64,000 nucleotides of DNA. Origin: Pseudomarimonas salicorniae (lineage in GTDB: Bacteria; Pseudomonadota; Gammaproteobacteria; Xanthomonadales; Xanthomonadaceae). Position 1 is the first letter of the stretch. Every line of letters begins with the position of its first letter. The DNA lies in contig NZ_JALNMH010000015.1 in the NCBI RefSeq assembly GCF_023156535.1, positions 1 to 64,000 of the forward strand, in the 5' to 3' direction. This document shows, one piece after another, positions 16,628 to 24,844 of this stretch. The position numbers and the translations under genes were made by a program. The notes beneath the pieces were generated by a model that was not told the origin of the DNA, ran no database searches, and saw only the letters and a program-made list of their open reading frames with translations.

Positions 16628-18625
16628 TCAGGCCCGCAGACGCTCAAGGTCGTCGCGCAGGGCGTCGGTGTTGGGATAGCGGCGCGCGGGATCCTTTTCC
16701 AGGCAGCGCAGGATCAGGGCTTCCAGCGCCGGCGGGATCTCCGGCCAGTAGGCCGAAGGGCGAACCGGTTCGCGCTCGAGGTGGCCCATGCAGATGTCCA
16801 GCGTGTTGTCGCCATCGATCGGCAGGGCGCCGGTGAACAGCTCGGACAGCAGGATGCCGAACGAGTAGATGTCCGAGGCTTCCCGGGCTTCGCGTCCCTG
16901 CGCCTGCTCGGGAGACAGGTAATGCGGCGTCCCGGCGAACTGCCTTTCCGGGCCTTCGGGCGTGATCGGCGACCCGATGCCGCGGGACACCCCGAAGTCC
17001 ATCAGCTTTGCAGTGCCGCTGACCTCCAGCATCACATTGCTGGGTTTGATGTCGCGGTGCAGCACGCCGGCGCGATGGGCGGCGCCGAGTCCGGCGCACA
17101 GCTGGCGGGCGACGCGCATTGCGGCATACGGGCGGACGCGTCCGGTGCGCCGCAGTGCATCGCGGAGCGTCACGCCATGCACGAATTCCATCGACAGGAA
17201 GGGCAGGTCGCCCTCCTGACCGAAGTCGTAGGTGCGCACGACGTTCGGATGGGTGATCCGTCGCGCGGTGCGGATCTCGGTCTTGAGCTGTTCAAGGGTG
17301 GTCGGGTTCTCCAGCCACTCCGGCCTCAGCGTCTTGAGGGCCACCTCCTCGCCGAGCTCACGGTCGAGCGCGAGGTATACGCGGCCCATTCCACCTTCCG
17401 CCACCTTGCGCCGGATCTCGTAGCGGCGCGCGAACAGGGATCCGGGCAGCAGCTCTCCCGGATCCGGGCCGGCGGGCGCGGTGTTCTCGATCGCGCTTCG
17501 CTTCTGCCAGAGCTCGGCGACGTAGCTTTCCATGTCGCGCATCTCGCGCAGGTCGCTGATCACCCGGTTGAAGCTGCGCCCGAGCCGCTGCAGGTCACCG
17601 CTGCCGGACACGCGAATCGGCTGGGGCAGGTCACCACGACCGGCGCGCTCGGCGCCGTCGGCAAGCACCGACACCGGCCGCAGCACGCTGCGCGAGATCG
17701 CCAGAGGCATCAGCAGGATGACCAGCGCCGCGGCGATGGCGCCGCCCCCCATCATTCCGGTGAGCGCACTGAACAGATCGGTTCGCTGACGGGGTGGCAC
17801 CAGCGCCACTTGCCATACGCCCTCGGGGGCGCCGGCGAGCGGCGCCGCGCTGGCCCGCCACACGGCATCGTCCTCGATCTGCAGCGTAAACACCGCGGGC
17901 TGCGCGGCGGCGCCGGGCGAGTCCAGCACCTGCGATGCAAGGGGGCCGAGCAGGCTGCGCGCCTGGGCAAGGTCAGCGCTGGCGGCCAGGATGCGGTGCT
18001 CGGAGGCCTGCTGCTGGATGATCATGACCTCGGTGCCGCTGACCCGGCTGATGTCCCGCGCCAGCTCGTTGTCGATGGTCAGCCCAGCAAGTAGCAGTGC
18101 CTCCATGTTGGGCCCCATCAGCAGGGGCACGACCGCGACCTGGTAGGCACCCTCGCCGTCGATCCACACGCCGCGCGCCGGCGCGACCTCGCGGACCGCC
18201 TCGGCCACGGGCAGCAGACCCGACAAGTCCCGTGGCGCGCTGAGCGGCGAGCGCGAGTCGGCGACGATCCGCCCGGCGGGGCTGATCACCAGGGCGACAT
18301 CGAAGCCCAGCTGGTTGCGCCGCTGGGCGATCAGATCGAGGATCGACGCCACGTCGACCTCACCTCCGTTCGCCCCTAGCGCCAGCGCCTGGGCGATGTA
18401 GGCAACGAAGGGACGCTCGCTGGCGAGCAGCTGGGAGATCAGCTCCAGTTCGCGCGCCCTCCGCTCCTGGAAGTAGGTCTGCACGGCCTGGCCGCCGCGC
18501 AGCGAGTCATCGGCCAGACGGTCGGCAAGCTGCCCGCCTCGCCACTGCCCGATGCCCGCCACCGCGGCGGCGGCCAGCAGCACCAGCGCCAGGGTGATCA
18601 GCAGCAGGCGCATGCCCAGCGACAT
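16628..18625 (-). CDS. membrane sensor serine/threonine protein kinase
   Basis: 665 residues from the ATG at 18625, four bases after the upstream stop. Architecture: TM1 (about 5-25), a ~260-residue periplasmic sensor with double-Cache-like features (about 26-285), TM2 (about 290-312), HAMP linker with coiled coil (about 313-375), then a Hanks-type kinase (about 402-665). The kinase has the glycine loop GGMGRVY, the VALK lysine, HRDIKPSNV and MDFGVS, so it should be active. A HAMP-linked Cache sensor is normal for histidine kinases and chemoreceptors but uncommon for Ser/Thr kinases. It lies in an operon with a cupredoxin-like lipoprotein, DUF3034 and a truncated haemoglobin. Confidence 0.88.
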   Translation of the reverse strand: MSLGMRLLLITLALVLLAAAAVAGIGQWRGGQLADRLADDSLRGGQAVQTYFQERRARELELISQLLASERPFVAYIAQALALGANGGEVDVASILDLIAQRRNQLGFDVALVISPAGRIVADSRSPLSAPRDLSGLLPVAEAVREVAPARGVWIDGEGAYQVAVVPLLMGPNMEALLLAGLTIDNELARDISRVSGTEVMIIQQQASEHRILAASADLAQARSLLGPLASQVLDSPGAAAQPAVFTLQIEDDAVWRASAAPLAGAPEGVWQVALVPPRQRTDLFSALTGMMGGGAIAAALVILLMPLAISRSVLRPVSVLADGAERAGRGDLPQPIRVSGSGDLQRLGRSFNRVISDLREMRDMESYVAELWQKRSAIENTAPAGPDPGELLPGSLFARRYEIRRKVAEGGMGRVYLALDRELGEEVALKTLRPEWLENPTTLEQLKTEIRTARRITHPNVVRTYDFGQEGDLPFLSMEFVHGVTLRDALRRTGRVRPYAAMRVARQLCAGLGAAHRAGVLHRDIKPSNVMLEVSGTAKLMDFGVSRGIGSPITPEGPERQFAGTPHYLSPEQAQGREAREASDIYSFGILLSELFTGALPIDGDNTLDICMGHLEREPVRPSAYWPEIPPALEALILRCLEKDPARRYPNTDALRDDLERLRA

Positions 18626-18629
18626 GCGG

Positions 18630-19706
18630 CTAGCGCCCCAGAGCGGCGCGATAGGATTCGCCGTCCTTGTTGGTGTGCGGGGGTACCCGCGGCTTGGTCG
18701 CCACAAGGGCCAGGGAGAGCGGCCGTTTGAGCGGCAGCGTCAGCCTGCTCGTGGCCGGCTCGGCGCGCGGATGCCAGATGTGCAGGGTTCCGGCTCCGGC
18801 AGGCACCTTGCGGAGGCTGAACGTGCCATCCGCCGAGAGCTGTGCGTAGAAAGGTGTATCCACCACGATCACGTCGGTCTGCATCGAATGGTGCACGTTG
18901 CAGTGCACGCGGACGACGCCCGGGCGATCGAGCTGGATCTCTCGGCTTTCGCTCGGTCCGTACAGTCCGAGATCGAATTCCGCGCCGGCAGACAGCGAAA
19001 ACACGTTGTGCAGGACCACGTCCTGGTTGGGGAACACCACCACGCTGCCCACCGGAACGACCAGCGTGCTGGGCTCGAAGCGTTTGTTGCGCGTGATCAC
19101 CTCGCGCCGCAAGGCAGGCGCTTTGGCGCTCCGTGCCTCCGGAACGAAATACACGACCGCCTCGCCTACCTCGCCAGGGCTGACCTCGGCACCGCGTGAA
19201 GCCTCGAGGCTTACCCTTCCCTCGATGCTGACCGTGGCTGGTAGCGGCCCGGATGACGGCTTTGGCGGAGGGGGGGGCGGGGCGCTGCGAGTCGGCGCGG
19301 GTGCTGCAGCCGTCGGTGCCGTTGCCGCCGCTGACGTCGAAGGTGAGGAAATCGGCGGGACAGGGGAGGGCGCCGCCGCGGGGGTAGTGGGGGCCTTCGC
19401 GATGGCAACTGGCGCCTCAGCCGAACTTGGCAGCGCGGTGGCAGCGGGTGAGGCGACCGGAGCGGACCCGGCTGCGGCAGCCTGCTTCCCAGTCGGGTCC
19501 CGCGTCACCGGTGCTGGCGATTGCACCGGGCTCGTCACGGGGGCCCTGGTGGCGGGTTGCGCCGGCCTTGCCACCGACGAATCACCGCGAGGCGGCGCAG
19601 ACGCACAGGCGGCAAGTACGAGGACGCAGAGGGCGCCAAGCGAATAACGGAACGAAGTGTTCAATGGGGCGGCCCGCTGCTGGGAAAGGAGAACGCGCGT
19701 CGACAC
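18630..19706 (-). CDS. cupredoxin-like lipoprotein ('methylamine utilization' family)
   Basis: 358 residues from a GTG at 19706, supported by AAGGA 8 bases upstream; longer frames lack protein character. A lipobox (VLAAC, Cys34) is followed by a long Pro/Ala/Thr/Ser-rich linker (about 40-155). The C-terminal domain resembles cupredoxins: PNQDVVLHNVFSLS supplies one His and VHCNVHHSM a Cys-x3-His-x2-Met set, the ligand pattern of a type 1 copper site. It is first in a run with a sensor Ser/Thr kinase (4 bp away), DUF3034 and truncated haemoglobin. The family name is historical; no methylamine dehydrogenase genes are here. Confidence 0.8.
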   Translation of the reverse strand: MSTRVLLSQQRAAPLNTSFRYSLGALCVLVLAACASAPPRGDSSVARPAQPATRAPVTSPVQSPAPVTRDPTGKQAAAAGSAPVASPAATALPSSAEAPVAIAKAPTTPAAAPSPVPPISSPSTSAAATAPTAAAPAPTRSAPPPPPPKPSSGPLPATVSIEGRVSLEASRGAEVSPGEVGEAVVYFVPEARSAKAPALRREVITRNKRFEPSTLVVPVGSVVVFPNQDVVLHNVFSLSAGAEFDLGLYGPSESREIQLDRPGVVRVHCNVHHSMQTDVIVVDTPFYAQLSADGTFSLRKVPAGAGTLHIWHPRAEPATSRLTLPLKRPLSLALVATKPRVPPHTNKDGESYRAALGR

Positions 19707-19723
19707 GGCGGTTTCCTTGCATG

Positions 19724-19749
19724 GTTGACTTCGTGTCCGTCTAGTCAAC
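19724..19749. promoter_or_regulatory. inverted repeat upstream of cupredoxin-like lipoprotein operon
   Basis: Two 7-base arms, GTTGACT and AGTCAAC, are separated by 12 bases and end 17 bases before the GTG start on the minus strand. It could be an operator half-site pair or a 5'-UTR hairpin; the arm also offers a TTGACT -35 candidate. No good -10 box is evident. Confidence 0.35.
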
Positions 19750-20031
19750 GTGAACCCGCACTCGATCCGTGACGCGGCCCACGGATGACGGCGGTCGGTG
19801 GCTCCAGGCCCACTGACCAATAGCAGCCCTGAGCCGAGCACGAGTTCCTCGACCTCTTCCAAGCTGCGACGTTTCCGAGATCTGCAAGCTCCGCTTTCGC
19901 GGGGCACAGCGCTCGCGCTCTCAGCGCCGACCCGGCCGTTCCCCCGCCGGGTGGGCAGCCCGCATGCCGAGCTGCTGGAGGTTTTCGCCCCGAATTGCGC
20001 TCTAGGAAGCAGGTGTCATCGGAGCATCCTT
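19750..20031. other. divergent intergenic region without a gene
   Basis: About 280 bases between the divergently read lipoprotein operon and the FG-GAP gene. In-frame extensions of both genes cross it but have no family-like residues. It must hold the promoters of both; I see no clear -35/-10 pair. Confidence 0.5.
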
Positions 20032-21528
20032 ATGATCCACGCGCACTCGCAGATTCACCCCGCCCCGACTAATGGCCGGACGGCGCAGAGGGTTCATCGC
20101 TGTCGAGCGGCGCGCAGGGTCGCGCGCGCTGCTGCCGGTTGCCTTGCCGGTTTGCTGGCGGCCTCATGCCCGGCCATGGCCGGCCCACCCCTGCTGGGTC
20201 CCGAAGCCATCGTCGAGCCGGATGATCCGGTCAGCAGCAACGGCTCGAGCACCCGCTTCGGCCACTCCGTGGCGCTCGACGGCAACGTGCTCGCGGTCGG
20301 CTCGATGGATGATGTCTCCGCCATTGGGCACGAGCGAGGGGCGGTCTACGTGTTCGAGCGGATCGGTGGGCTGTGGATCCAGCAGCAAAAACTGCTGGCG
20401 CCCGATGGCGCGGACGGGGACGAGTTCGGCTTCGCGCTCGACCTGGCCCTGGACCCGGACGGCATGATGGACTGGCTCATCGTCGGCGCCCCGAAGGCAG
20501 GCCGGATCAGCGCGGGCCCCGATGGCAGGGTGTACCTGTTCCGGCGTGCCAATGGCGGCGCCTGGACCTTCGACTCGCAGCTGTTCCCCGACCCCCTCAC
20601 CGAAGAGCACAGCTCAGAGTTCGGCCACGGCGTCGGTATCGACATCAGCGAGCCGGTGAACAGCCAGACCGGAGACCTCGTGGTCACCGCGGTGGTCGGC
20701 TCGCCTCGCTATGAACATCCAAGTGCCGGTGGCAGCAACCACGGCGCCATCCACATCTACCAGCGCGTCGGCTCGCCGCAGAGCTTCCAGCTCAGCCACG
20801 AGCTGTACGGCCGTAACCCGAATCCGGGCCATACTTTCGACCACAGCATGCAGCTCGGCTGGTCGGTGGCGATCGACCGTGGCCTCATCATTGCCGGCGC
20901 TCCGATCTACTACGCCTCGCAGCACCAAAGCGGCGCGGGGGTTCTTTACGGGCGCCAGAACCAGCTGCCGGGCGGTGCATTCCACTGGGCCGAGGCCAGT
21001 TTCCTCGAGGCCGGCAGCGCCTTCCAGCAGGACCATCTGGGCCGCAGCACGGCCTTGTCCTTCGACAGCATGGTCGGACTCGTCGGCACCGAGCTCTACG
21101 ACGGCCAAGGCTTCGCGTCCAGCTCCGGAGCGGTCTACGCCTTCGACCTGTCGACCTTCGGGCTGGTGCGCACCGAAGTCCAGCAGCTGCTTCCCAGCGA
21201 CGACGCTGCAGGCAACCAGTTCGGGGCGTCGGTCGACGTTGATGGCCGCTTCGCGGTGATTGGCGCCCCCGGCGCACGCGTGGGCAGCGGGAGGGGAGCC
21301 GTCTACCTGTTCGAGCAGACGAGCGGCCAGCCCGACAGCTGGGTGGAAATCGGCAAGATAAGCCCGACCGGCCTCGACACCGGCTGGTCCGACGTGGGTG
21401 GCTCGGTCGCAATCTCCAAGTTCACCACGGCCTACGGCGTCACCCAAAGGCCCGGCATCGCTCCCGGCAACGAGGGCGCGGCCTACCTCAATGAGGTGGC
21501 CGGCATCTTCGGCGACGGGTTCGAATAG
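20032..21528 (+). CDS. secreted FG-GAP repeat protein
   Basis: 498 residues from the ATG at 20032 (GGAG about 10 bases upstream). A basic N-terminus precedes a hydrophobic stretch ending CPAMAGPP (about residue 50), a somewhat long signal peptide. The body consists of about six or seven FG-GAP units, recognisable by repeated RFGHSVALDGNVLAVGS-like, NQFGASVDVDGRFAVIGAP and GAVYVFER segments, which fold as an integrin-alpha-like beta-propeller. No enzyme motif is seen. The last residues are IFGDGFE, a terminal motif I associate with exported proteins of this bacterial group (see findings). Role unknown; adhesion or extracellular binding is possible. Confidence 0.75.
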   Translation: MIHAHSQIHPAPTNGRTAQRVHRCRAARRVARAAAGCLAGLLAASCPAMAGPPLLGPEAIVEPDDPVSSNGSSTRFGHSVALDGNVLAVGSMDDVSAIGHERGAVYVFERIGGLWIQQQKLLAPDGADGDEFGFALDLALDPDGMMDWLIVGAPKAGRISAGPDGRVYLFRRANGGAWTFDSQLFPDPLTEEHSSEFGHGVGIDISEPVNSQTGDLVVTAVVGSPRYEHPSAGGSNHGAIHIYQRVGSPQSFQLSHELYGRNPNPGHTFDHSMQLGWSVAIDRGLIIAGAPIYYASQHQSGAGVLYGRQNQLPGGAFHWAEASFLEAGSAFQQDHLGRSTALSFDSMVGLVGTELYDGQGFASSSGAVYAFDLSTFGLVRTEVQQLLPSDDAAGNQFGASVDVDGRFAVIGAPGARVGSGRGAVYLFEQTSGQPDSWVEIGKISPTGLDTGWSDVGGSVAISKFTTAYGVTQRPGIAPGNEGAAYLNEVAGIFGDGFE

Positions 21529-21821
21529 GGCGCTCTGCAGGACCTCCCCCAGGCTTCGTGTGCGTCGCTCAGGCTCTTTTAGAGAGTCGAGGATCTACGT
21601 GGCAGCCGGCTTCCGCGAAGGTCCTTTGCGGGTGCCAGCGAAAGCCAACCCATGGTTGAGTTGAGAAGTCGTGGCTCTTTCTTTGGCGGTGAACCAATGC
21701 CCGGCGAGCGCGTGCAAAGTTTGCGGATCTCCCGGCTGCGAGTTTTCCGATCCGCCAGTGGATCGGACGCAAGCGCCTCGGAACCTGCAGTTTCTGCGCG
21801 GGGTTACCGCCGATAGTGCGC
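21529..21821. other. intergenic region without a gene
   Basis: Roughly 290 bases between the convergent FG-GAP and tsf genes. Small frames on both strands have no protein character. Base composition is slightly less GC-rich than the coding neighbours. It ends in the tsf terminator. Confidence 0.5.
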
Positions 21822-21823
21822 AC

Positions 21824-21850
21824 AAAAAAAACCCCGGCACTGGGCCGGGG
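21824..21850 (-). terminator. rho-independent terminator of tsf
   Basis: On the minus strand a GCCCCGG/CCGGGG-type hairpin (arms 21844-21850 and 21832-21838, 5-base loop) is followed directly by eight T residues. It lies about 28 bases after the tsf stop codon, in the expected place. Confidence 0.92.
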
Positions 21851-21878
21851 CTTTCAGGACTCAGGTTGCGGGTCGGGA

Positions 21879-22751
21879 TCAGACCTGCATCGCCTTGGCC
21901 ACTTCAGCGGCGTAGTCTTCCTTGACCTTCTCGATACCCTCGCCGACAGCGATGCGGGTGTAGGAGACGATCTCGGCGCCTTCCTTCTTGGCAGCGGCCT
22001 CGACGGTCATGTTGGTGTCGATGACGTAGGCCTGGCCGGTGAGGCACATCTCGGACAGGATCTTGTTGATCTTGCCGGCGATCATCTTTTCCTGGATCTC
22101 GGCCGGCTTGGCCTTGTCCTTGTCACTCATCTGCGCCAGCGAGATTTCCTTCTCCTTGGCGACGATCTCGGCCGGGACCTGGGCCGGCGAGAGGTACTGC
22201 GGGTTCATCGCGGCGACGTGCATCGCGATGCCGCGGGCCAGCTCTTCCGAACCGCCCTTGAGCTCGACCAGCACGCCGATGCGGCCGCCATGCACGTAGG
22301 CGGCGACATTGTTGCTGCCGGCCACGCGGGCCAGGCGACGAACCTGCACGTTCTCGCCGACCTTGGCGATCAGCGCGGCGCGGGTCTCCTCGACGGTCTG
22401 GTCACCCAGCTTGGCGCTCTTCAGCGCTTCCGCGTCGGCGGCGCCGCTGGACAGGGCGACTTCGGCGACCTGGTTGGTGAAGGCAACGAAGTTCTCATCC
22501 TTGGCGACGAAGTCGGTTTCAGAGTTGACTTCGACCAGCACGGCATTGCCGCCGTCCTGGGCCATGGCGATGCGACCCTCGGCGGCCACGCGGTCAGCCT
22601 TCTTGTCGGCCTTGGCCAGGCCGGTCTTGCGCAGGAATTCCATGGCCGCTTCGATGTCGCCGCCGTTCTCGGTCAGCGCCTTCTTGCATTCCATCATTCC
22701 GGCGCCGGAGCGCTCGCGAAGTTCCTTGACCAGGCTTGCAGTGATTTCCAT
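21879..22751 (-). CDS. tsf: elongation factor Ts
   Basis: Guanine nucleotide exchange factor that recharges EF-Tu with GTP during translation. 290 residues from the ATG at 22751 (GAGGA 7 bases upstream). The N-terminal UBA-like domain ([20 protein letters not shown]), the ECKKAL segment and the [10 protein letters not shown] motif of the core are clear. Order rpsB-tsf is the universal bacterial arrangement, and a strong hairpin lies in the 193-bp gap between them. A typical terminator follows. Confidence 0.98.
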   Translation of the reverse strand: MEITASLVKELRERSGAGMMECKKALTENGGDIEAAMEFLRKTGLAKADKKADRVAAEGRIAMAQDGGNAVLVEVNSETDFVAKDENFVAFTNQVAEVALSSGAADAEALKSAKLGDQTVEETRAALIAKVGENVQVRRLARVAGSNNVAAYVHGGRIGVLVELKGGSEELARGIAMHVAAMNPQYLSPAQVPAEIVAKEKEISLAQMSDKDKAKPAEIQEKMIAGKINKILSEMCLTGQAYVIDTNMTVEAAAKKEGAEIVSYTRIAVGEGIEKVKEDYAAEVAKAMQV

Positions 22752-22904
22752 GGTGTCCTCGATGCGGTGGGCAACGCCGCAGCGCTGCCGGGATTGAATC
22801 GGTGGTCGCGTGACGCGCGCAGCTTCGGCGCGGGCGGGCACGCTACGGTGCCAGGCGGGAGTCGACGCTGGGCCGCTCCCGCGCGACCGCTATGACGCAG
22901 TTCA

Positions 22905-22932
22905 ATGACGCCCGCATGACCGCGGGCGTCAT
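22905..22932 (-). terminator. perfect 11-bp hairpin between rpsB and tsf
   Basis: Arms atgacgcccgc and gcgggcgtcat flank a 6-base loop, starting 13 bases after the rpsB stop codon. There is no T-run after it on the minus strand, so it probably attenuates or protects the rpsB message instead of fully ending transcription into tsf. Confidence 0.65.
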
Positions 22933-22944
22933 CGCGGCGACGGC

Positions 22945-23802
22945 TTACTCGCCGTCGCGGCCGCGGCGCTGGCCGCCGCCGGGGCGCTTGTTGCCGCCCG
23001 GGCGATCAGTGCGCTCGCGACGGCCGGCCGGCTTGCGGCGCTCGCCGTCCTCGCCCGCCACCGGGTTGCCCTCGGCGTCCAGTTCGACGAACTCGTCGTT
23101 GCTGCCGCCGGTGATCGGGGCAGCGGCCTTGCCTTCCAGCACGGCGTCGGCGACGGCGCGGGTGTACAGCTGGACGGCGCGGATGGCGTCGTCATTGCCG
23201 GGGATCGCGTAGTCGACCAGGGCCGGGTCGTAATTGGTGTCGACCACGGCGATGACCGGGATGCCGAGCTTCTTGGCTTCCTGGACGGCGATGTTCTCGT
23301 GGCCGATGTCGACCACGAACAGGGCGTCCGGCAGGCGATCCATGGCCTTGATGCCGCCCAGCGAGGCTTCCAGCTTCTCGCGCTCGCGCTGCAGGCCCAG
23401 CACCTCATGCTTGACCAGCTTGCCGTAGTTGCCGTCCGACTCCATCGCGTCCAGCTCCTTCAGGCGGGAGACGGACTGCTTGACGGTGCGGAAGTTGGTC
23501 AGCATGCCGCCCAGCCAGCGCATCGACACGAACGGCATGCCGCAGCGGTTCGCCTCTTCCTTGATCGCCTCGCGCGCCGAGCGCTTGGTGCCGACGAACA
23601 GGATGGTGCCGCGCTTCTGAGCCAGGCCCGACACGTAGTTCATCGCGTCGTTGAACAGCGGCAGGGTCTTCTCGAGGTTGATGATGTGGATCTTGCCGCG
23701 GGCGCCGAAAATGTACGGGGCCATCTTCGGATTCCAGTAGCGGGTCTGGTGACCGAAGTGCACGCCGGCTTCCAGCATCTGGCGCATGGTGACTTGAGGC
23801 AT
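22945..23802 (-). CDS. rpsB: 30S ribosomal protein S2
   Basis: Component of the small ribosomal subunit. 285 residues from the ATG at 23802 ([20 protein letters not shown]), preceded by GAAGGAA. The signature segments are intact, for example [14 protein letters not shown] and the [10 protein letters not shown] region. The protein is longer than E. coli S2 (241 residues) because of a C-terminal extension of about 35 residues, very rich in Arg, Gly and Lys. The upstream leader is about 210 bases with a good sigma70 promoter, consistent with S2 autoregulation, which is known for other gammaproteobacteria. Confidence 0.98.
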   Translation of the reverse strand: MPQVTMRQMLEAGVHFGHQTRYWNPKMAPYIFGARGKIHIINLEKTLPLFNDAMNYVSGLAQKRGTILFVGTKRSAREAIKEEANRCGMPFVSMRWLGGMLTNFRTVKQSVSRLKELDAMESDGNYGKLVKHEVLGLQREREKLEASLGGIKAMDRLPDALFVVDIGHENIAVQEAKKLGIPVIAVVDTNYDPALVDYAIPGNDDAIRAVQLYTRAVADAVLEGKAAAPITGGSNDEFVELDAEGNPVAGEDGERRKPAGRRERTDRPGGNKRPGGGQRRGRDGE

Positions 23803-23991
23803 GGGTATTCCTTCTCGCAATGACGTGGAACGCCGGCCGTAGGGTAGGGTGTCGGCAGGACATTCCGGGGTTGGACCTCCCCGCGGCTACCGTGACGAAC
23901 CGGACTCCATCGAAGGATCCGGCACCCCGGCACGGCTGGTCGACGCGGGTGTGTATTCACCGGTGGCGCCCGGCGTGGGCGTGCTCTGACA

Positions 23992-24007
23992 TGGGCGCAG
24001 GCGCCCA
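23992..24007 (-). promoter_or_regulatory. hairpin near the 5' end of the rpsB leader
   Basis: Self-complementary tgggcgcaggcgccca, close to the predicted transcription start of rpsB. It would fold at the 5' end of the ~210-base leader. Whether S2 binds it is not shown by the sequence. Confidence 0.4.
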
Positions 24008-24019
24008 CAGAGCCGCGGA

Positions 24020-24048
24020 ATGATAGTCGCTGGCCCGGCCCCGGGCAA
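24020..24048 (-). promoter_or_regulatory. predicted sigma70 promoter of rpsB-tsf
   Basis: On the minus strand TTGCCC (24048-24043) and TATCAT (24025-24020) are exactly 17 bases apart. Transcription should start near 24013, giving a leader of about 210 bases before the rpsB ATG. The site overlaps the 5' region of the divergent map gene. Confidence 0.6.
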
Positions 24049-24067
24049 GTATGGGACACTTCTTGCC

Positions 24068-24844
24068 ATGCCCGTGACCATCAAGACCCCCGCTGAAATC
24101 GAGGCCATGCGCCACGCCGGCGCCCTGGCGGCCGAGGTGCTGGAGATCATCGCCCCCCACGTCAAGGCGGGGGTGAGCACCGAAGAACTGGACGACATCT
24201 GCCACGACCATATCGTCAACAAGCAGAAGGCGGTGCCGGCCAATGTCGGTTACCGCGGGTTCCCCAAGACGATCTGCGCCTCGGTCAACAACGTGATCTG
24301 CCATGGCATCCCCAGCCCGGCCAAGGTGCTCAAGGACGGCGATATCATCAATATCGACGTCACCGTCATCAAGGACGGCTGGCACGGTGACACCAGCCGC
24401 ATGTTCATCGTCGGCGAGGGGTCGGTGCTTGCACGGCGTCTGGTCGAGGTGACCCGCGAGGCGATGTACCGCGGCATCCGCGCGGTGAAGCCCGGCGCCA
24501 CCCTCGGCGACATCGGCCATGCCATCCAGACCTATGCCGAAAGCGAGCGATTCTCGGTGGTCCGCGAGTACTGCGGCCACGGCATCGGCACGATCTACCA
24601 CGAGGATCCCCAGGTCCTGCACTACGGCCAGCCGGGGACCGGTCTTCGGCTGGAGAAGGGCATGACCTTCACCATCGAGCCGATGATCAATGCCGGCGCC
24701 CGGCATACCCGGTTGCTGCCGGACGGCTGGACCGTGGTGACCCGCGACCGCTCGCTGTCGGCGCAGTGGGAGCACACGGTGGCGGTCACCGAGGACGGCG
24801 TCGAGGTGCTCACCCCGCGCGCCGACGACGCAGGATGGCTCTGA
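24068..24844 (+). CDS. map: methionine aminopeptidase, type I
   Basis: Removes the initiator methionine from nascent proteins. 258 residues starting MPVTIKTPAEIEAMRHAGAL at the ATG at 24068; the upstream in-frame ATG at 24020 falls in the rpsB promoter and is rejected. The metal-binding set of type I MetAPs is seen: INIDVTVIKDGWHGDTS (two Asp), GHGIGTIYHEDP (His), FTIEPMI (Glu) and the closing EHTVAVTEDG (Glu). Divergent from rpsB and overlapping glnD by 10 bp, the usual order in gammaproteobacteria. Confidence 0.97.
   Translation: MPVTIKTPAEIEAMRHAGALAAEVLEIIAPHVKAGVSTEELDDICHDHIVNKQKAVPANVGYRGFPKTICASVNNVICHGIPSPAKVLKDGDIINIDVTVIKDGWHGDTSRMFIVGEGSVLARRLVEVTREAMYRGIRAVKPGATLGDIGHAIQTYAESERFSVVREYCGHGIGTIYHEDPQVLHYGQPGTGLRLEKGMTFTIEPMINAGARHTRLLPDGWTVVTRDRSLSAQWEHTVAVTEDGVEVLTPRADDAGWL

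Noticed and set aside
19707-19907. N-terminal extension of the cupredoxin-like lipoprotein
   Set aside because: The signal peptide and lipobox would be buried; the GTG at 19706 has a proper AAGGA.
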